From: Methanosarcina mazei S-6
GTDB lineage: Archaea > Halobacteriota > Methanosarcinia > Methanosarcinales > Methanosarcinaceae
Direction of reading: 5' to 3'
Length of the DNA: 64,000 nt
Assembly (NCBI RefSeq): GCF_000970205.1
Contig: NZ_CP009512.1
Coordinates: 2,914,001 to 2,978,000 of the forward strand
Positions 1 through 8,774 of the stretch are shown piece after piece. The notes beneath the pieces were generated by a model that saw only the letters and a program-made list of their open reading frames with translations, did not search any database and was not told the origin of the DNA. Numbering within the stretch: position 1 is the first letter of the stretch; every line of letters starts with the position of its first letter. The position numbers and the translations under genes are program-made.

Positions 1-883
1 TTATCAGCCTTATCCCCACTCTTTTTCGCTCTCTGAACTCGGTAACTGTTTTCGGACTCAGTCCGAAGGCCAGCAAAAGTCCGAGCAACACTACTGGCAG
101 CAGGAGTCCGAGATTAAAAATCCATATATACTCTATCCCTCTCACAATATCAGTTTTCATTGCGAGCAGGCTCAGGAGAGAGAGATAAACTGCTCCGACA
201 CACGGAGCTTTGACCAGGGAGAACATGCCTCCTGCAAGGAATGACAGAAGCAGCAGATTTTTTTCGTCCATCCGGCTCATGAAGTCCTTCAGAGGCTGCG
301 GAGTCCTGAAGGTCGTTTTTGCATGTTTTCTCAACCAGTAAGCATCATAAATATGCCAGAACCCGAGAAGGGCAGTCATAACGACTGCAATTTCTGAAAA
401 ATAACTCCGGAGTTCAGGCAGGAAATTGACAGTCCCCAGAATGCTCAAGCCTGCAAGCATATGCATGGTGAAAATTCCTGTGGAAAACCCCAGGGTGATT
501 TTGAGCATCTCTTTTCTCCTTCCTTTCTGGGTAAGGTTAACTGAAGCCAGAAAAGCCATTACTGCAAGCAGGCAGGGATTAAAGCCTGAAAGAATTCCTG
601 CAGTAAGTAGAAGGTAAGGACTTATTTTTTCAATGTGTCTGGATCTATCTTCTCTGATATCTGTGAGAAGATTTGATGTCTCCGTGGTAAAAAGCAAAGC
701 CGGAGTTTCAAAACTATTCAGCAAAAGAGCTTCTACTGTGTTTGAGCTCCCATAAAAATAGTCATCCAATACTTTTGCACATGAGATAACCGAACCGGAA
801 GCAGGGCTCAATAATAAAAAAATAGATATGAGTATAAGAACTCCTTTAGTTACAGGCGGCGGGCATAAAGATCGCTTTTTCAT
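1..883 (-). CDS. CcdA/DsbD-like membrane thiol-disulfide transporter, 3' end cut by window edge
   Basis: The minus-strand frame opens at ATG 883 and stays open to base 1, so the C-terminus lies outside the window (about 294 residues visible). An N-terminal hydrophobic segment (about residues 9-27) looks like a signal peptide or anchor and is followed by a short extracytoplasmic stretch. About five membrane helices follow. Two helices carry Pro-Cys pairs (GFNPC and VKAPC), the pattern of the redox cysteines that CcdA/DsbD proteins use to carry electrons across the membrane to extracytoplasmic thiol proteins. The substrate is unknown. A run of about 345 bases of AT-rich tandem repeat separates it from the next gene. 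The family call is fairly firm; the physiological partner is not. Confidence 0.75.
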   Translation of the reverse strand, partial: MKKRSLCPPPVTKGVLILISIFLLLSPASGSVISCAKVLDDYFYGSSNTVEALLLNSFETPALLFTTETSNLLTDIREDRSRHIEKISPYLLLTAGILSGFNPCLLAVMAFLASVNLTQKGRRKEMLKITLGFSTGIFTMHMLAGLSILGTVNFLPELRSYFSEIAVVMTALLGFWHIYDAYWLRKHAKTTFRTPQPLKDFMSRMDEKNLLLLSFLAGGMFSLVKAPCVGAVYLSLLSLLAMKTDIVRGIEYIWIFNLGLLLPVVLLGLLLAFGLSPKTVTEFRERKRVGIRLI

Positions 884-982
884 TCAGTTCTTCCGGAGCT
901 ATTTTCAGGGATAGTATCAGGGTATCTGGGTACCTTAATATAAGTTTTCCCAAAGTATAACATAACTATTTCAGAAATTGGT

Positions 983-1140
983 TAATTGAATAAAAAGTAA
1001 TCAAATAAAAAGTAATCGAATAAAAAATAAATGAATGATAAATAATCAAATAAAAATAATCTAACAGGATTAATCAAATAGAACTAATCGAACAGAATTA
1101 ATCAGATAAAGACTAATCGAACAGGATCAATCAGAAAAAA
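983..1140. repeat. Imperfect tandem repeat, 14-16 bp units
   Basis: About ten degenerate copies of a unit resembling TAATCGAATAAAAAG lie head to tail between the ccdA-like gene and the aminotransferase. Copies near 983 end in AAAAAG; later copies end in ACAGGAT or AGAAC. No open frame or RNA gene is visible in the 884-1229 gap apart from this array. Confidence 0.8.
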
Positions 1141-1229
1141 CAAAATGTAAAAGAAAGAAAAGATAACAAAAAAGAAAAAAGGTAAAATAAAGGTGAAAAA
1201 GGGAGAGAAAAACTCTCTTTTAAACAGAC

Positions 1230-2342
1230 TCAGAGCACTTTTTCCATGATGCTCAGAGATTTTTCAATATCTTTCATTGAAGCCGCGTAAGAAATTCTTA
1301 TGTAGCCGTCTCCTTCACTCCCGAAAGCTGTTCCCGGGACCACGACAACGCCGTTTGAGATCATTTTTGAGGCGACCTCAGCGGAATTTGAGACTCTGGG
1401 GAAGGCGTAAAAAGCTCCTTTTGGAAGAGCACATTCCATACCCAGGTCATTAAGCCCTTTAACAAGCACATCCCTGCGTTTTCTGAACTCTTCACGCATG
1501 GCACTGACAGAGTCTTTTGGCCCGGTTACTGCGGCATAAGCTGCTTTCTGGGCAATAGAGTTTGCACACGCCTGAATATACTGGTGAACTTTAAGCATCT
1601 GGGATATGTATTCATTCCTAGCTGCCAGATATCCGAGTCTCCAGCCTGTCATAGCATAGCTTTTTGAAGTAGCATTTACGGTGACCACATTGTCCGAATA
1701 GCTGGCAGGACTTACGTGTTCACCTTCATAAATGAAATACTCGTAGACCTCGTCAGAAATTATGGTTATCCTGTGGTCGTCTGCGATCTCGGCAAGGGCT
1801 TTGATATCTGCCCTGCTTGAAACAGCGCCTGTGGGATTGGATGGGGAGTTAAGAATGATAGCTTTTGTTTTCGGTGTGATTCTTTCAAGCACGTCTTCAG
1901 GCTTCATTGTAAGGTCTTCCCCGAGAGGGACATTTACGACCTTTCCGTATAGCATTTCAGTCAGGGCATTATAGGATACAAAGCCGGGATTTGAAATAAG
2001 GACTTCATCTCCCCGGTTAAGAAGGGCTGTGAGGGCAATTGTAAGGGCTTCAGATGCTCCTGATGTTACTATTATTTCCTGAGGAGAGACCGAAAAGCAG
2101 TTTTCTTCCTTGAATTTCTGGCTCAGGGCTTCCCTCAGTTCAGGGATTCCGGGACCTGCGGTATAACCGGTAAAACCTTCATTTATGGCTTTAATTGCTG
2201 CGGCTTTTATATGGTCTGGAGTATCAAAATCAGGCTGCCCCAGCCCGAGATTGATCGCGTTTGAACCTGCAGCTTCGAAAATCTTTCTGATCCCGGATGT
2301 ATCTATCCGGGATACGTTTTCTGAAAATTTGATTTCCTTCAA
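1230..2342 (-). CDS. Class I aminotransferase (aspartate aminotransferase type)
   Basis: Fold-type I PLP aminotransferase, expected to transfer amino groups between aspartate (or another amino acid) and 2-oxoglutarate in the cytoplasm. Visible family marks are GLGQPDFDTPDHI near the N-terminus, the NSPSNPTGAV substrate/PLP segment, SDEVYEYF, and the lysine motif NATSKSYAMTGWRLGY that forms the Schiff base. I place the start at TTG 2342 because AGGAGG lies 7 bases upstream and the protein (370 aa) then begins just before the conserved FSENVSRIDTS. A longer frame reaches ATG 2429, but its extra 29 codons run largely through a 3-copy 16-bp repeat and lack a good ribosome site. The exact amino-acid specificity cannot be read from sequence. 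Confidence 0.88.
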   Translation of the reverse strand: MKEIKFSENVSRIDTSGIRKIFEAAGSNAINLGLGQPDFDTPDHIKAAAIKAINEGFTGYTAGPGIPELREALSQKFKEENCFSVSPQEIIVTSGASEALTIALTALLNRGDEVLISNPGFVSYNALTEMLYGKVVNVPLGEDLTMKPEDVLERITPKTKAIILNSPSNPTGAVSSRADIKALAEIADDHRITIISDEVYEYFIYEGEHVSPASYSDNVVTVNATSKSYAMTGWRLGYLAARNEYISQMLKVHQYIQACANSIAQKAAYAAVTGPKDSVSAMREEFRKRRDVLVKGLNDLGMECALPKGAFYAFPRVSNSAEVASKMISNGVVVVPGTAFGSEGDGYIRISYAASMKDIEKSLSIMEKVL

Positions 2343-2375
2343 ATTGTGCCCTCCTAAGGTCCCGTAAATAATATC

Positions 2376-2423
2376 CTCTGAATTCTGCTTACTCTGAATT
2401 CTGCTTACTCTGAATTCTGCTTT
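2376..2423. repeat. Three tandem copies of a 16-bp unit
   Basis: CTCTGAATTCTGCTTA is repeated at 2376-2391, 2392-2407 and 2408-2423 (last base changed), immediately upstream of the chosen aminotransferase start. It creates an in-frame upstream extension with no coding character. Confidence 0.9.
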
Positions 2424-2481
2424 CTCCAAACTTGGCAGCCTGCTTTGCGGAAATTTAAAACCTGTATTTGATTCTGGCCAG

Positions 2482-3105
2482 TTATTCGATATTTGTGTGC
2501 CTCAACTTGAGTTCTGCTTCCGAAACACCTTTGAGCTTTATCAACTGGGCAATTACAGAGTCCAGGAAAACAAGGGAAATTATTTCAAAAGCAGTGCCAA
2601 GGGGAGGCAAATTCTTATAATCTCCCCTCATATTCTTTTCAAGGGAGCCGCCTGCATCGTGATCATTTTTGGTCTTGCTCGGAAGGACCATGGTTATATC
2701 AGATGTTCTGCCGAGTGTTGACTCTTTTTTGGAGGTGACAGTAATAAGTGTTGAGCCGATATCTTTGACTATTTTTCCCAGGTCTGCTATGGAGCGGGTT
2801 TCCCCGGAGCCTGAGATAGCAATAACAACGTCCTTTTGCCCGACAGCAGGAGTCGTGGTTTCTCCTACAACATATACTGTAAATCCAAGGTGCATCAGCC
2901 TCATAGCAAAAGCTTTGGCAACAAGTCCGGACCGCCCTGCCCCCATAACAAAAATTCTATCTCCTTCAAGAATTTTCTGAAGCATGCTTTTAATATCTTC
3001 GCGGTCCAGTAGCTTAATCACCTCATTTATGTTTTCCACGATAAATTTCATAGATTTTATTACATCTTCGCAGTCTATTACCTGATCTACCTGATCTGTT
3101 TTCAT
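2482..3105 (-). CDS. hxlB: 6-phospho-3-hexuloisomerase (SIS domain)
   Basis: SIS-domain sugar-phosphate isomerase converting D-arabino-3-hexulose 6-phosphate and fructose 6-phosphate. In methanogens it works with hexulose-phosphate synthase (often fused to formaldehyde-activating enzyme) to make ribulose 5-phosphate from fructose 6-phosphate, since an oxidative pentose pathway is absent. The protein shows the phosphosugar loop VMGAGRSGLVAKAF, the second SIS segment ISGSGETRSI, and the C-terminal PLGTAFEI helix typical of Phi proteins. ATG 3105 is preferred because GGAG sits 7 bases upstream, giving 207 aa; an upstream in-frame start at 3141 adds 12 residues without support. No hps gene is adjacent. 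Confidence 0.88.
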   Translation of the reverse strand: MKTDQVDQVIDCEDVIKSMKFIVENINEVIKLLDREDIKSMLQKILEGDRIFVMGAGRSGLVAKAFAMRLMHLGFTVYVVGETTTPAVGQKDVVIAISGSGETRSIADLGKIVKDIGSTLITVTSKKESTLGRTSDITMVLPSKTKNDHDAGGSLEKNMRGDYKNLPPLGTAFEIISLVFLDSVIAQLIKLKGVSEAELKLRHTNIE

Positions 3106-3391
3106 ATGAGTTCTCCAAAAAGCATTGAGTTGGGTTCTCAATAATTAATAATTATTAACTTTTTATTTACTTCTACCGGATAAATGAGAATATAATCTCA
3201 AAATACCTGAATCTCGGAAAACTGGCGGAGCTTCTGAGACTGATAACTTTACAGGATTACCTAACTGTTATGATTATAAATCCTGAAATCCCTGCGAGAT
3301 AACCTGTTTTCATTTTCTTAAACTTATTGGTAGGAATTTCAGGACAAATTTCCGGAAGCTTCTATTTTTATCCTGCTGTTGTGTCTGCCCA

Positions 3392-3904
3392 TTATCGGCT
3401 TGTTTGCGACTCAGTCTTATAATTGATAGCTTTTAATTCCCAGCTCTCGATGTTGTTTCTGAATTCATGGTAAAGCCTCTGGATATCGCAGTCATTCCCA
3501 TTCCAATAAAAATCCTTTCGTACGTCCCCCTTTTGCAGTTCTTCAAGTACGAACTTGGACAAATGGAAAAGAGCTTTCTTGTTGGAAAAAGGAATGCTGT
3601 AGTTTACACGATACCCGCCGGATGTTTTGCCATAGGAAACAAGAATATAACCTTTACTTTCATACTCCGTTATTTCATCAAAGTCGCAGATCATTTCAAA
3701 TTCATGAACAGCAGAGGGATCTACCTTTGAGATCCCGATAAGTACCTGCGCTATGATGTAATCAGGGACCTTTCGTCCGAACCATACCGCAATTTTCCCG
3801 TAGGTACAGACTACGTCAACATCGTTCCTGCCCATCTCAAAGGAGCCTAGGGACTGGGGAGGGGATAATTTTGCTTCCAGGTCTTGGGTCTTCTGGGCAC
3901 ACAT
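3392..3904 (-). CDS. Conserved hypothetical protein, last gene of GTPase operon
   Basis: I do not recognise a named family. The protein (170 aa from ATG 3904) is mixed alpha/beta, with a segment VDVVCTYGKIAVWFGRK and later YNSIP-like and acidic/aromatic stretches; no membrane segment, signal peptide or cysteine cluster is visible. It starts 13 bases after the DUF2073 stop, so it is probably co-transcribed with the DUF2073 and Era-like GTPase genes. The longer frame from GTG 3943 would overlap DUF2073, which argues for the internal ATG. Coding status is likely from the operon position and uninterrupted frame, but function is unknown. Confidence 0.65.
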   Translation of the reverse strand: MCAQKTQDLEAKLSPPQSLGSFEMGRNDVDVVCTYGKIAVWFGRKVPDYIIAQVLIGISKVDPSAVHEFEMICDFDEITEYESKGYILVSYGKTSGGYRVNYSIPFSNKKALFHLSKFVLEELQKGDVRKDFYWNGNDCDIQRLYHEFRNNIESWELKAINYKTESQTSR

Positions 3905-3917
3905 TGTTTCCACTTCG

Positions 3918-4286
3918 TTACTTACTTGCAGAGACAAGTGCACTGATTAGATTCCTATCTTTTTTAAGGGTTTTGAGCTGGTTTGCGGGCCCTATAACCG
4001 TAAGTCTTTTGCTGCTCTGTTTTTTGAAAAATTTCCCCAGCAAAGAAGAGTCCGCATTTGCAGGATAGCTCTGCATCTCGATACCTGAAAATACATCCGG
4101 CTGGATTGCTGACATTGTCATTTCAATGAGTTTAGCCTCTTCCATAGGGTTGAGACCTTTTTCGAGCACAAGGATTTTGCCCTTTCTCACCTCATCGATT
4201 ATATACCGGACTTTTTCCATGGAAGCCATCTGAGAAATTTTGGCTTCGGATATAAGGTCAAGTTGGATTCCCTGCATCTGGATCAC
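3918..4286 (-). CDS. DUF2073 family archaeal protein
   Basis: A 122-aa protein starting at a GTG whose first bases overlap the TGA stop of the upstream GTPase gene (translational coupling). It matches what I know of DUF2073, a conserved archaeal family commonly next to an Era-like GTPase: the segment GIQLDLISEAKISQM, the VRKGKILVLEKGL strand and a basic C-terminal half (KFFKKQSSKRLTVIGPANQ). No catalytic motif is recognisable. Tight coupling suggests it acts with the GTPase, perhaps as an effector or adaptor; that is inference. Confidence 0.8.
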   Translation of the reverse strand: MIQMQGIQLDLISEAKISQMASMEKVRYIIDEVRKGKILVLEKGLNPMEEAKLIEMTMSAIQPDVFSGIEMQSYPANADSSLLGKFFKKQSSKRLTVIGPANQLKTLKKDRNLISALVSASK

Positions 4287-4924
4287 CCGAACTGTTTGCT
4301 CAGAGCTTCATAGAATGAGTCCATACCCACTCCTTCAAGCGCTGAGACAGGTACCATAGGGTGCTGAGGGAAGGCTTCCTTTATAACTCCTGGGTCGGCG
4401 TTAGGAAGGTCTACCTTATTTGCTACAATGAGAAGCGGAAGGTTTCTAGCTTCCATATTTCCTATAACAGTTACATTAACCTGAGTATAGGGGTTCTCTG
4501 TGGAATCCATAACCAGTATGACTCCGTCAAGGTCATCAAGCCATTTTACAGCTTCAATTACACCCTCTGTTGCTTCTTTGGACCTTTTCTTTGATTCTAC
4601 ATCGCTCATTCCCTGTTCCATGAAGTCATGGAAATCGATCTTTGTTGCAAGCCCGGGAGTGTCAACAATATCAAGGCTGATAGTATGCCCGTTAGTTTCG
4701 ATAGTAACACCGTTTTTCCTTTTTGCGTGCCTGGTTTCGTGGGCGATGTGTGAAACCGATCCCATTGTTTCATCACTTCCTACCCAGTCTTTAAGGATAC
4801 GGTTACTGAGGGTTGTCTTGCCGGCATTCGGGGGGCCGTATATACCGATACATGCTCCTTTTTTCTTGAACAGTTTATTGAACATTTTTGAAAAGCTTAC
4901 CTTAAATCGTTTTATCATATTCAT
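4283..4924 (-). CDS. Era-like GTPase
   Basis: Small TRAFAC-class GTPase of the Era/Der group found widely in archaea. Motifs in order: G1 GPPNAGKT, a switch region followed by G3 DTPG (DIVDTPGLA), G4 NKVD (IVANKVDLP), and G5-like VSALEG. A short basic N-terminus (KRFKVSFSKMFNKLFKKK) could bind RNA or membrane. No KH domain is present, unlike bacterial Era. ATG 4924 is chosen because GGGAGGG lies just upstream; 11 extra residues from an upstream start (4957) lack such a site. First gene of a three-gene operon with DUF2073 and an unknown gene. A role in ribosome or RNA biology is plausible but unproven. Confidence 0.85.
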   Translation of the reverse strand: MNMIKRFKVSFSKMFNKLFKKKGACIGIYGPPNAGKTTLSNRILKDWVGSDETMGSVSHIAHETRHAKRKNGVTIETNGHTISLDIVDTPGLATKIDFHDFMEQGMSDVESKKRSKEATEGVIEAVKWLDDLDGVILVMDSTENPYTQVNVTVIGNMEARNLPLLIVANKVDLPNADPGVIKEAFPQHPMVPVSALEGVGMDSFYEALSKQFG

Positions 4925-5930
4925 GGCTTCCCTCCCTTGGGAAAAGCATAACACCAAAGGATTTCTCGGATTGCTTTCCTGTATGGGTTACTGGTGTTTT
5001 CGTGATATTTTTATCTAATCAATCCTGGCATATAAATAATTTCCACTTGTTAAGCTGTGGGAATCGGGAAATTAAAGATACTGAGTTCTCTTTTTTAGCA
5101 TATCTGGAATAAATAGCAAACCTAGGTTTTTCCTATATAAAAAATAGGAAGTGCCTGCGTGAAAGAACACCAGAATATAAATATATTACTTCTTATCGCC
5201 TGATCCCCGGAACATATTTAGCAAAAATTTTTTGTAAAGAGAGTATTCAGTCTATCTGAAACTCGTTTACTATTAAATTTTTATGTTTTACTGATTTTCT
5301 GTACTTTCCTTTATATCTTTTCCTATTTTTATTCATCATACCTTAAAAATATAAATCATCATTATCCTGTTAAGGATTTTAAAATCTTCATTAATCTGGT
5401 CCTCCTGTATTTCTCCCGTTCCCATTATCCTGAAAACGCTATACTCAGAACCTTTTGCTTTAATCCAGCTCACCGCATTCATGCGTTAATTTGTCCTGTT
5501 CTCCGCGCAGTTTCTCATAAATAATCCTGAAAATTGTTTTAGCAGAGTCCCTCCAGACAGTTTGAACAAGAATGAAAACTGGATGAAACCGTCCACTTTT
5601 TTTTAGTGCTTTAATTTTATATCTACTTTGATAACTAAATGAGAAAGAACGCGGCAGAGGTAGAATCTTCCTTACTCGCATTATTTAAAAAAGAGAATTA
5701 TTCATATAATTTCTTTGGAGGTAAAGGATTCTTATAGAGAAAGAAAATTCTCTATATACCGATCATAAAAGAGAGCTGAGGCATAACATAAGTTTATTAA
5801 AATAATTTTCAGGATGGCGAAAGAACTTATATTTTGAAAACGTTTCTGTTACGCACATCAGTTTATTTTGAGAAAGTATACGAGTTTTTTGCGGAAATAT
5901 TATTAATTATTACGAATTTGTACAAGAATA
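4925..5930. other. Intergenic region of about 1 kb with one short hairpin
   Basis: AT-rich sequence without a convincing gene. It holds a 7-bp inverted repeat, TTCCTAT (5130-5136) against ATAGGAA (5144-5150), that could form a small hairpin. A 73-codon minus-strand frame at 5460-5681 has no ribosome site and no recognisable similarity, so I do not call it. Confidence 0.5.
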
Positions 5931-6926
5931 TTATTTATCCCTGATTGCAGAATTTATAGCTATTTCAGCTATATTGGCTCCAAGATCTCCTATTCTTGAA
6001 AGGCTATCTACTATAGTCCCGAGGGCTATCATGGCTTCATGGGACTCCAGTTTAAGAATGGAGGAACGCAGTTCTCTTACACGTGAATGAATGTCATCTA
6101 TACTGTCTATTACCTGGTTAGCAAGTGTGGTGTCAGAGTTATACAAGGCGTCCACTGCCTGCCCTACCAGCTTCATATACGTGCTGCTGAGGTCTTCTAT
6201 GACTTCCATCACGTCTTCTCTTACCGGCTCCTTCATTTTTGACGCAACGGTTGCCATCCTCTGGGAGTGGTCCGCTATCCTTTCGATAGGACCTGCCGCC
6301 ATCCTGAAATCATGGTATTCCTCTATGCTCGTTTCCGCAGAATCAGGCATCCTTCCTCCGCAGAGGATGGAACGAAATTGTTTGGAAATAAGGAGGCATA
6401 ACCTGTCAACCTCGTCGTCCCTCTGGCTTACATCAAGAGCAAGGTCGTGATCGCCAGTCTTGAGGGCTCTTATGGCATCTTTTTGCATGGAGCCTGTGAT
6501 CAGGAACATCCTGTGTATGCCTTTTTTTATATGGAGCTCATTTGGGTTGAGAAGGTCCTGGATGACAACACAGTTTGAGCTTTCCTCAATGATTTCAGGA
6601 CCTATTAACTTGTAACAAACCTTTCTGATGACCTGTTTTTGCTCGGAGAGTATTCTTTTTGAGGTAAACTCTATCCTGTCATAGCCGTAAAGGTACGCAG
6701 CAATAATATCCCTTTCGAGAGCTTTTGCTTCATAGCCCGTTACGTCAATCCGTTTTGTTTTTATTGTTCGTCCTTCAAGAATAGGGTCGATTAGCAGTTT
6801 ACCGTCTGGCTGAGCCTGCATGGAGACTCTTGTCCCTGTTTCAATTCCCATTTTTTCGGCCCACTGTTTAGGGAGGGAAATGATATAAGTGGATCCGCCT
6901 GTTTGCTGTACTTTTCTTGTCTCTAT
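5931..6926 (-). CDS. Phosphate-uptake regulator: AbrB-type domain fused to PhoU domain; no standard start codon
   Basis: The C-terminal two thirds are PhoU-like helical repeats (HRMFLITGSMQKDAIRAL, DDEVDRL, then PIERIADHSQRMATVA and RIGDLGANIAEIA), as in proteins that control the Pst phosphate transporter or kinase signalling. The N-terminus is an AbrB/SpoVT-like swapped-hairpin DNA-binding segment, TRKVQQTGGSTYIISLPKQW, which lies upstream of the first ATG (6851). The frame back to stop TAA (about 6995) contains no ATG, GTG, TTG or CTG codon. An ATA at 6926 preceded by GGGGA at 6 bases is the best candidate start and matches where relatives begin, so I use it. Starting at ATG 6851 would cut the DNA-binding domain in half. 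Real start uncertain; family call strong. Confidence 0.8.
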   Translation of the reverse strand: METRKVQQTGGSTYIISLPKQWAEKMGIETGTRVSMQAQPDGKLLIDPILEGRTIKTKRIDVTGYEAKALERDIIAAYLYGYDRIEFTSKRILSEQKQVIRKVCYKLIGPEIIEESSNCVVIQDLLNPNELHIKKGIHRMFLITGSMQKDAIRALKTGDHDLALDVSQRDDEVDRLCLLISKQFRSILCGGRMPDSAETSIEEYHDFRMAAGPIERIADHSQRMATVASKMKEPVREDVMEVIEDLSSTYMKLVGQAVDALYNSDTTLANQVIDSIDDIHSRVRELRSSILKLESHEAMIALGTIVDSLSRIGDLGANIAEIAINSAIRDK

Positions 6927-7172
6927 ATGGATTCCCCGTTTTTGCTTGCTTAGAATTATCCTGGAAGTGATTGAGAACTGAATGATTCTTACTTAATATG
7001 TAGAATATTTATAGTGTTTAGATAAGAACATAATGTATATACTATTCGGATTTACTATTTATATTCTGAGGAGTCTTTCATTACGAGGAATAAATCCAGA
7101 GTCCTGTATTTAAACCTCACTTTTCTCCGGACGGAGGTAAAAAATATTAAAGAGCAGAGCATTCTGGACGTA

Positions 7173-8054
7173 ATGACACTTGAAGGGCACGCCTGCGCTT
7201 TCGGAGCTGGAACGATAATAAATGCGATAGCTACATGGAAAGGCGCAGCATTTGGAATAGATCTAAAAACCTTTGCAGATGTGGAACTTTCTGAAAGCGA
7301 ATCTGTGATTACCGGCTCAATCAAAGAGGTGCCTGAAGGAGATACTCGCCTTATAGAACGCTGCGTGGAACTTGTCCTTGGGAGATTCGGGCTGGAACTT
7401 GGAGGCACGATAAGGACATGGAGTGAAATCCCCCTTGCAGGAGGGCTTAAGAGCAGCAGTGCAGCAGCAAACGCTTCAGTCCTTGCGACCCTTCATGCAG
7501 TGGGGGAAACAATGCCCTCTCTTGAGATCATAAAACTGGGTGTAAGGGCTGCAAAAGAAGTGGGAGTTACTGTCACTGGAGCATTTGACGATGCCTGCGC
7601 TTCTTTTCTGGGTGGTATTGTAATTACCGATAACCGGAATATGAAACTCATCAAACGTGAAGAAGCCGATTCAAGAGTCCTTATATTCGCCCCATCAAAA
7701 AAGGCTTTCAGCGCGGACACGAATGTAAAACGTTCACGGCTGATAGCACCATATGTGGAAATGGCATACGAGCTTGCTCTCGCAGGAGATTATGAACGCG
7801 CAATGACGCTTAACGGCTTTCTTTACTGCGGAGCTCTCGGGTTTGATACGGAGTATATGCTCAGGGCTCTGGAATGCGGAGTAAAAGGGGTCAGCCTTTC
7901 AGGGACAGGCCCTTCTTATGCAGCCCTGGTAAAAGCTGACCAGGTAAAAGAACTTAAGTCTGCGTGGGAAAGCTGCGGCATGGAGGGAAGAGTCATAGAA
8001 ACCAGTATAAATAACAGTGGCGCAATATCCTTTAACAGGGAGGGGTCCTCTTGA
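7173..8054 (+). CDS. aroK: Archaeal shikimate kinase (GHMP kinase family)
   Basis: Archaeal-type shikimate kinase phosphorylates shikimate with ATP in the aromatic amino acid pathway; it belongs to the GHMP fold, unrelated to bacterial AroK. Evidence: N-terminal GAGTIINAIATWKGAAFGID, the ATP loop PLAGGLKSSSAAANA (residues 87-101), and the C-terminal GVSLSGTGPSYAAL motif. First gene of an operon with chorismate mutase (4-base overlap) and purE. ATG 7173 agrees with the family N-terminus but has no ribosome site next to it; GGAGGT at 7133-7138 sits 7-8 bases before an in-frame ATT (7146), so a 9-residue longer product with a non-standard start is possible. Confidence 0.9.
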   Translation: MTLEGHACAFGAGTIINAIATWKGAAFGIDLKTFADVELSESESVITGSIKEVPEGDTRLIERCVELVLGRFGLELGGTIRTWSEIPLAGGLKSSSAAANASVLATLHAVGETMPSLEIIKLGVRAAKEVGVTVTGAFDDACASFLGGIVITDNRNMKLIKREEADSRVLIFAPSKKAFSADTNVKRSRLIAPYVEMAYELALAGDYERAMTLNGFLYCGALGFDTEYMLRALECGVKGVSLSGTGPSYAALVKADQVKELKSAWESCGMEGRVIETSINNSGAISFNREGSS

Positions 8055-8338
8055 GTGAACTTGAAGCTGTCCGCAAAGAAATAGAGGAGATTGACAGGGA
8101 AATCCTTTCCCTTATTGATAAAAGGGTTAACCTTGCTGAAAAAGTGCTTGAATCAAAAAGAATAAATGGAACTTCCATAAATGACCGTAAGCAAAATGAG
8201 GTTGTAATCAACAGGACATTAAATACTGCAACCGAGCTCAACCTCGATGTAGGGTCGGTAAAGGAAATTTTTGAAATCCTTATCAGGATGAGCATCGAAC
8301 GCCAGAATGAACTGAGTGGAAAGGGAAGCCTGCCCTGA
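8051..8338 (+). CDS. Chorismate mutase (AroQ type)
   Basis: A 95-aa stand-alone chorismate mutase converting chorismate to prephenate for phenylalanine and tyrosine synthesis. It has the AroQ all-helical pattern: LEAVRKEIEEIDREILSLID at the N-terminus with the catalytic Arg, the Lys in LAEKVLESKR, and a C-terminal EIFEILIRMSIERQNE helix supplying the Glu/Gln pair region. Translation starts at TTG 8051, overlapping the shikimate kinase stop (TTGA), with GGAGGGG just upstream; the pairing of two shikimate/aromatic genes is functionally coherent. Confidence 0.9.
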   Translation: MSELEAVRKEIEEIDREILSLIDKRVNLAEKVLESKRINGTSINDRKQNEVVINRTLNTATELNLDVGSVKEIFEILIRMSIERQNELSGKGSLP

Positions 8339-8359
8339 CCTTTCTCAAAGGAGTAAAAA

Positions 8360-8755
8360 ATGGTTGATATTTCACTGATTATGGGTTCTGAGTCCGACAG
8401 GGCAATCGCCAACCGTGCGGTTTCAGTAATTGAAAAAACCAGGTACACTTACGAAGTAATGGTCATTTCTGCCCACAGAAACCCTGACGAGCTTGATATC
8501 TATATATCAAATACGGACGCAAAAGTCTTTATTACCATAGCGGGTTTGTCAGCAGCTCTTCCCGGAGTCGTGGCCTCCAAGACTAAAAAACCTGTCATAG
8601 GCGTGCCTGTAAGTGCAAAACTCGGCGGGCTTGACGCCCTTCTTTCCATAGCCCAGATGCCTCCGGGAGTGCCTGTCGGAAGTGTAGGAATTGACAACGG
8701 GGCAAATGGGGCGTACCTTGCCCTTAGGATCCTGGATTTAATTGAAAATCCCTGA
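8360..8755 (+). CDS. purE: PurE, phosphoribosylaminoimidazole carboxylase/mutase catalytic subunit
   Basis: PurE catalyses carboxylation chemistry at the imidazole ring in purine synthesis (N5-CAIR mutase or AIR carboxylase). Key motifs are visible: GSESD near the start, [23 protein letters not shown] and PVIGVPVS, then [13 protein letters not shown]. At 131 aa it is shorter than the approximately 160-170 aa bacterial enzyme because the C-terminal helical tail is missing; this looks natural since the frame ends cleanly. Which PurE class it belongs to cannot be settled by eye; no purK is next to it. Preceded by AAGGAG and 21 bases after chorismate mutase, so probably in the same transcript, ending at the hairpin downstream. 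Confidence 0.9.
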   Translation: MVDISLIMGSESDRAIANRAVSVIEKTRYTYEVMVISAHRNPDELDIYISNTDAKVFITIAGLSAALPGVVASKTKKPVIGVPVSAKLGGLDALLSIAQMPPGVPVGSVGIDNGANGAYLALRILDLIENP

Positions 8756-8774
8756 TAACACCGGGAATTACTGC

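Noticed and set aside
5460-5681. 73-codon minus-strand open frame in the gap before the AbrB-PhoU gene
   Set aside because: No ribosome site, no recognisable similarity, and composition of AT-rich intergenic DNA.
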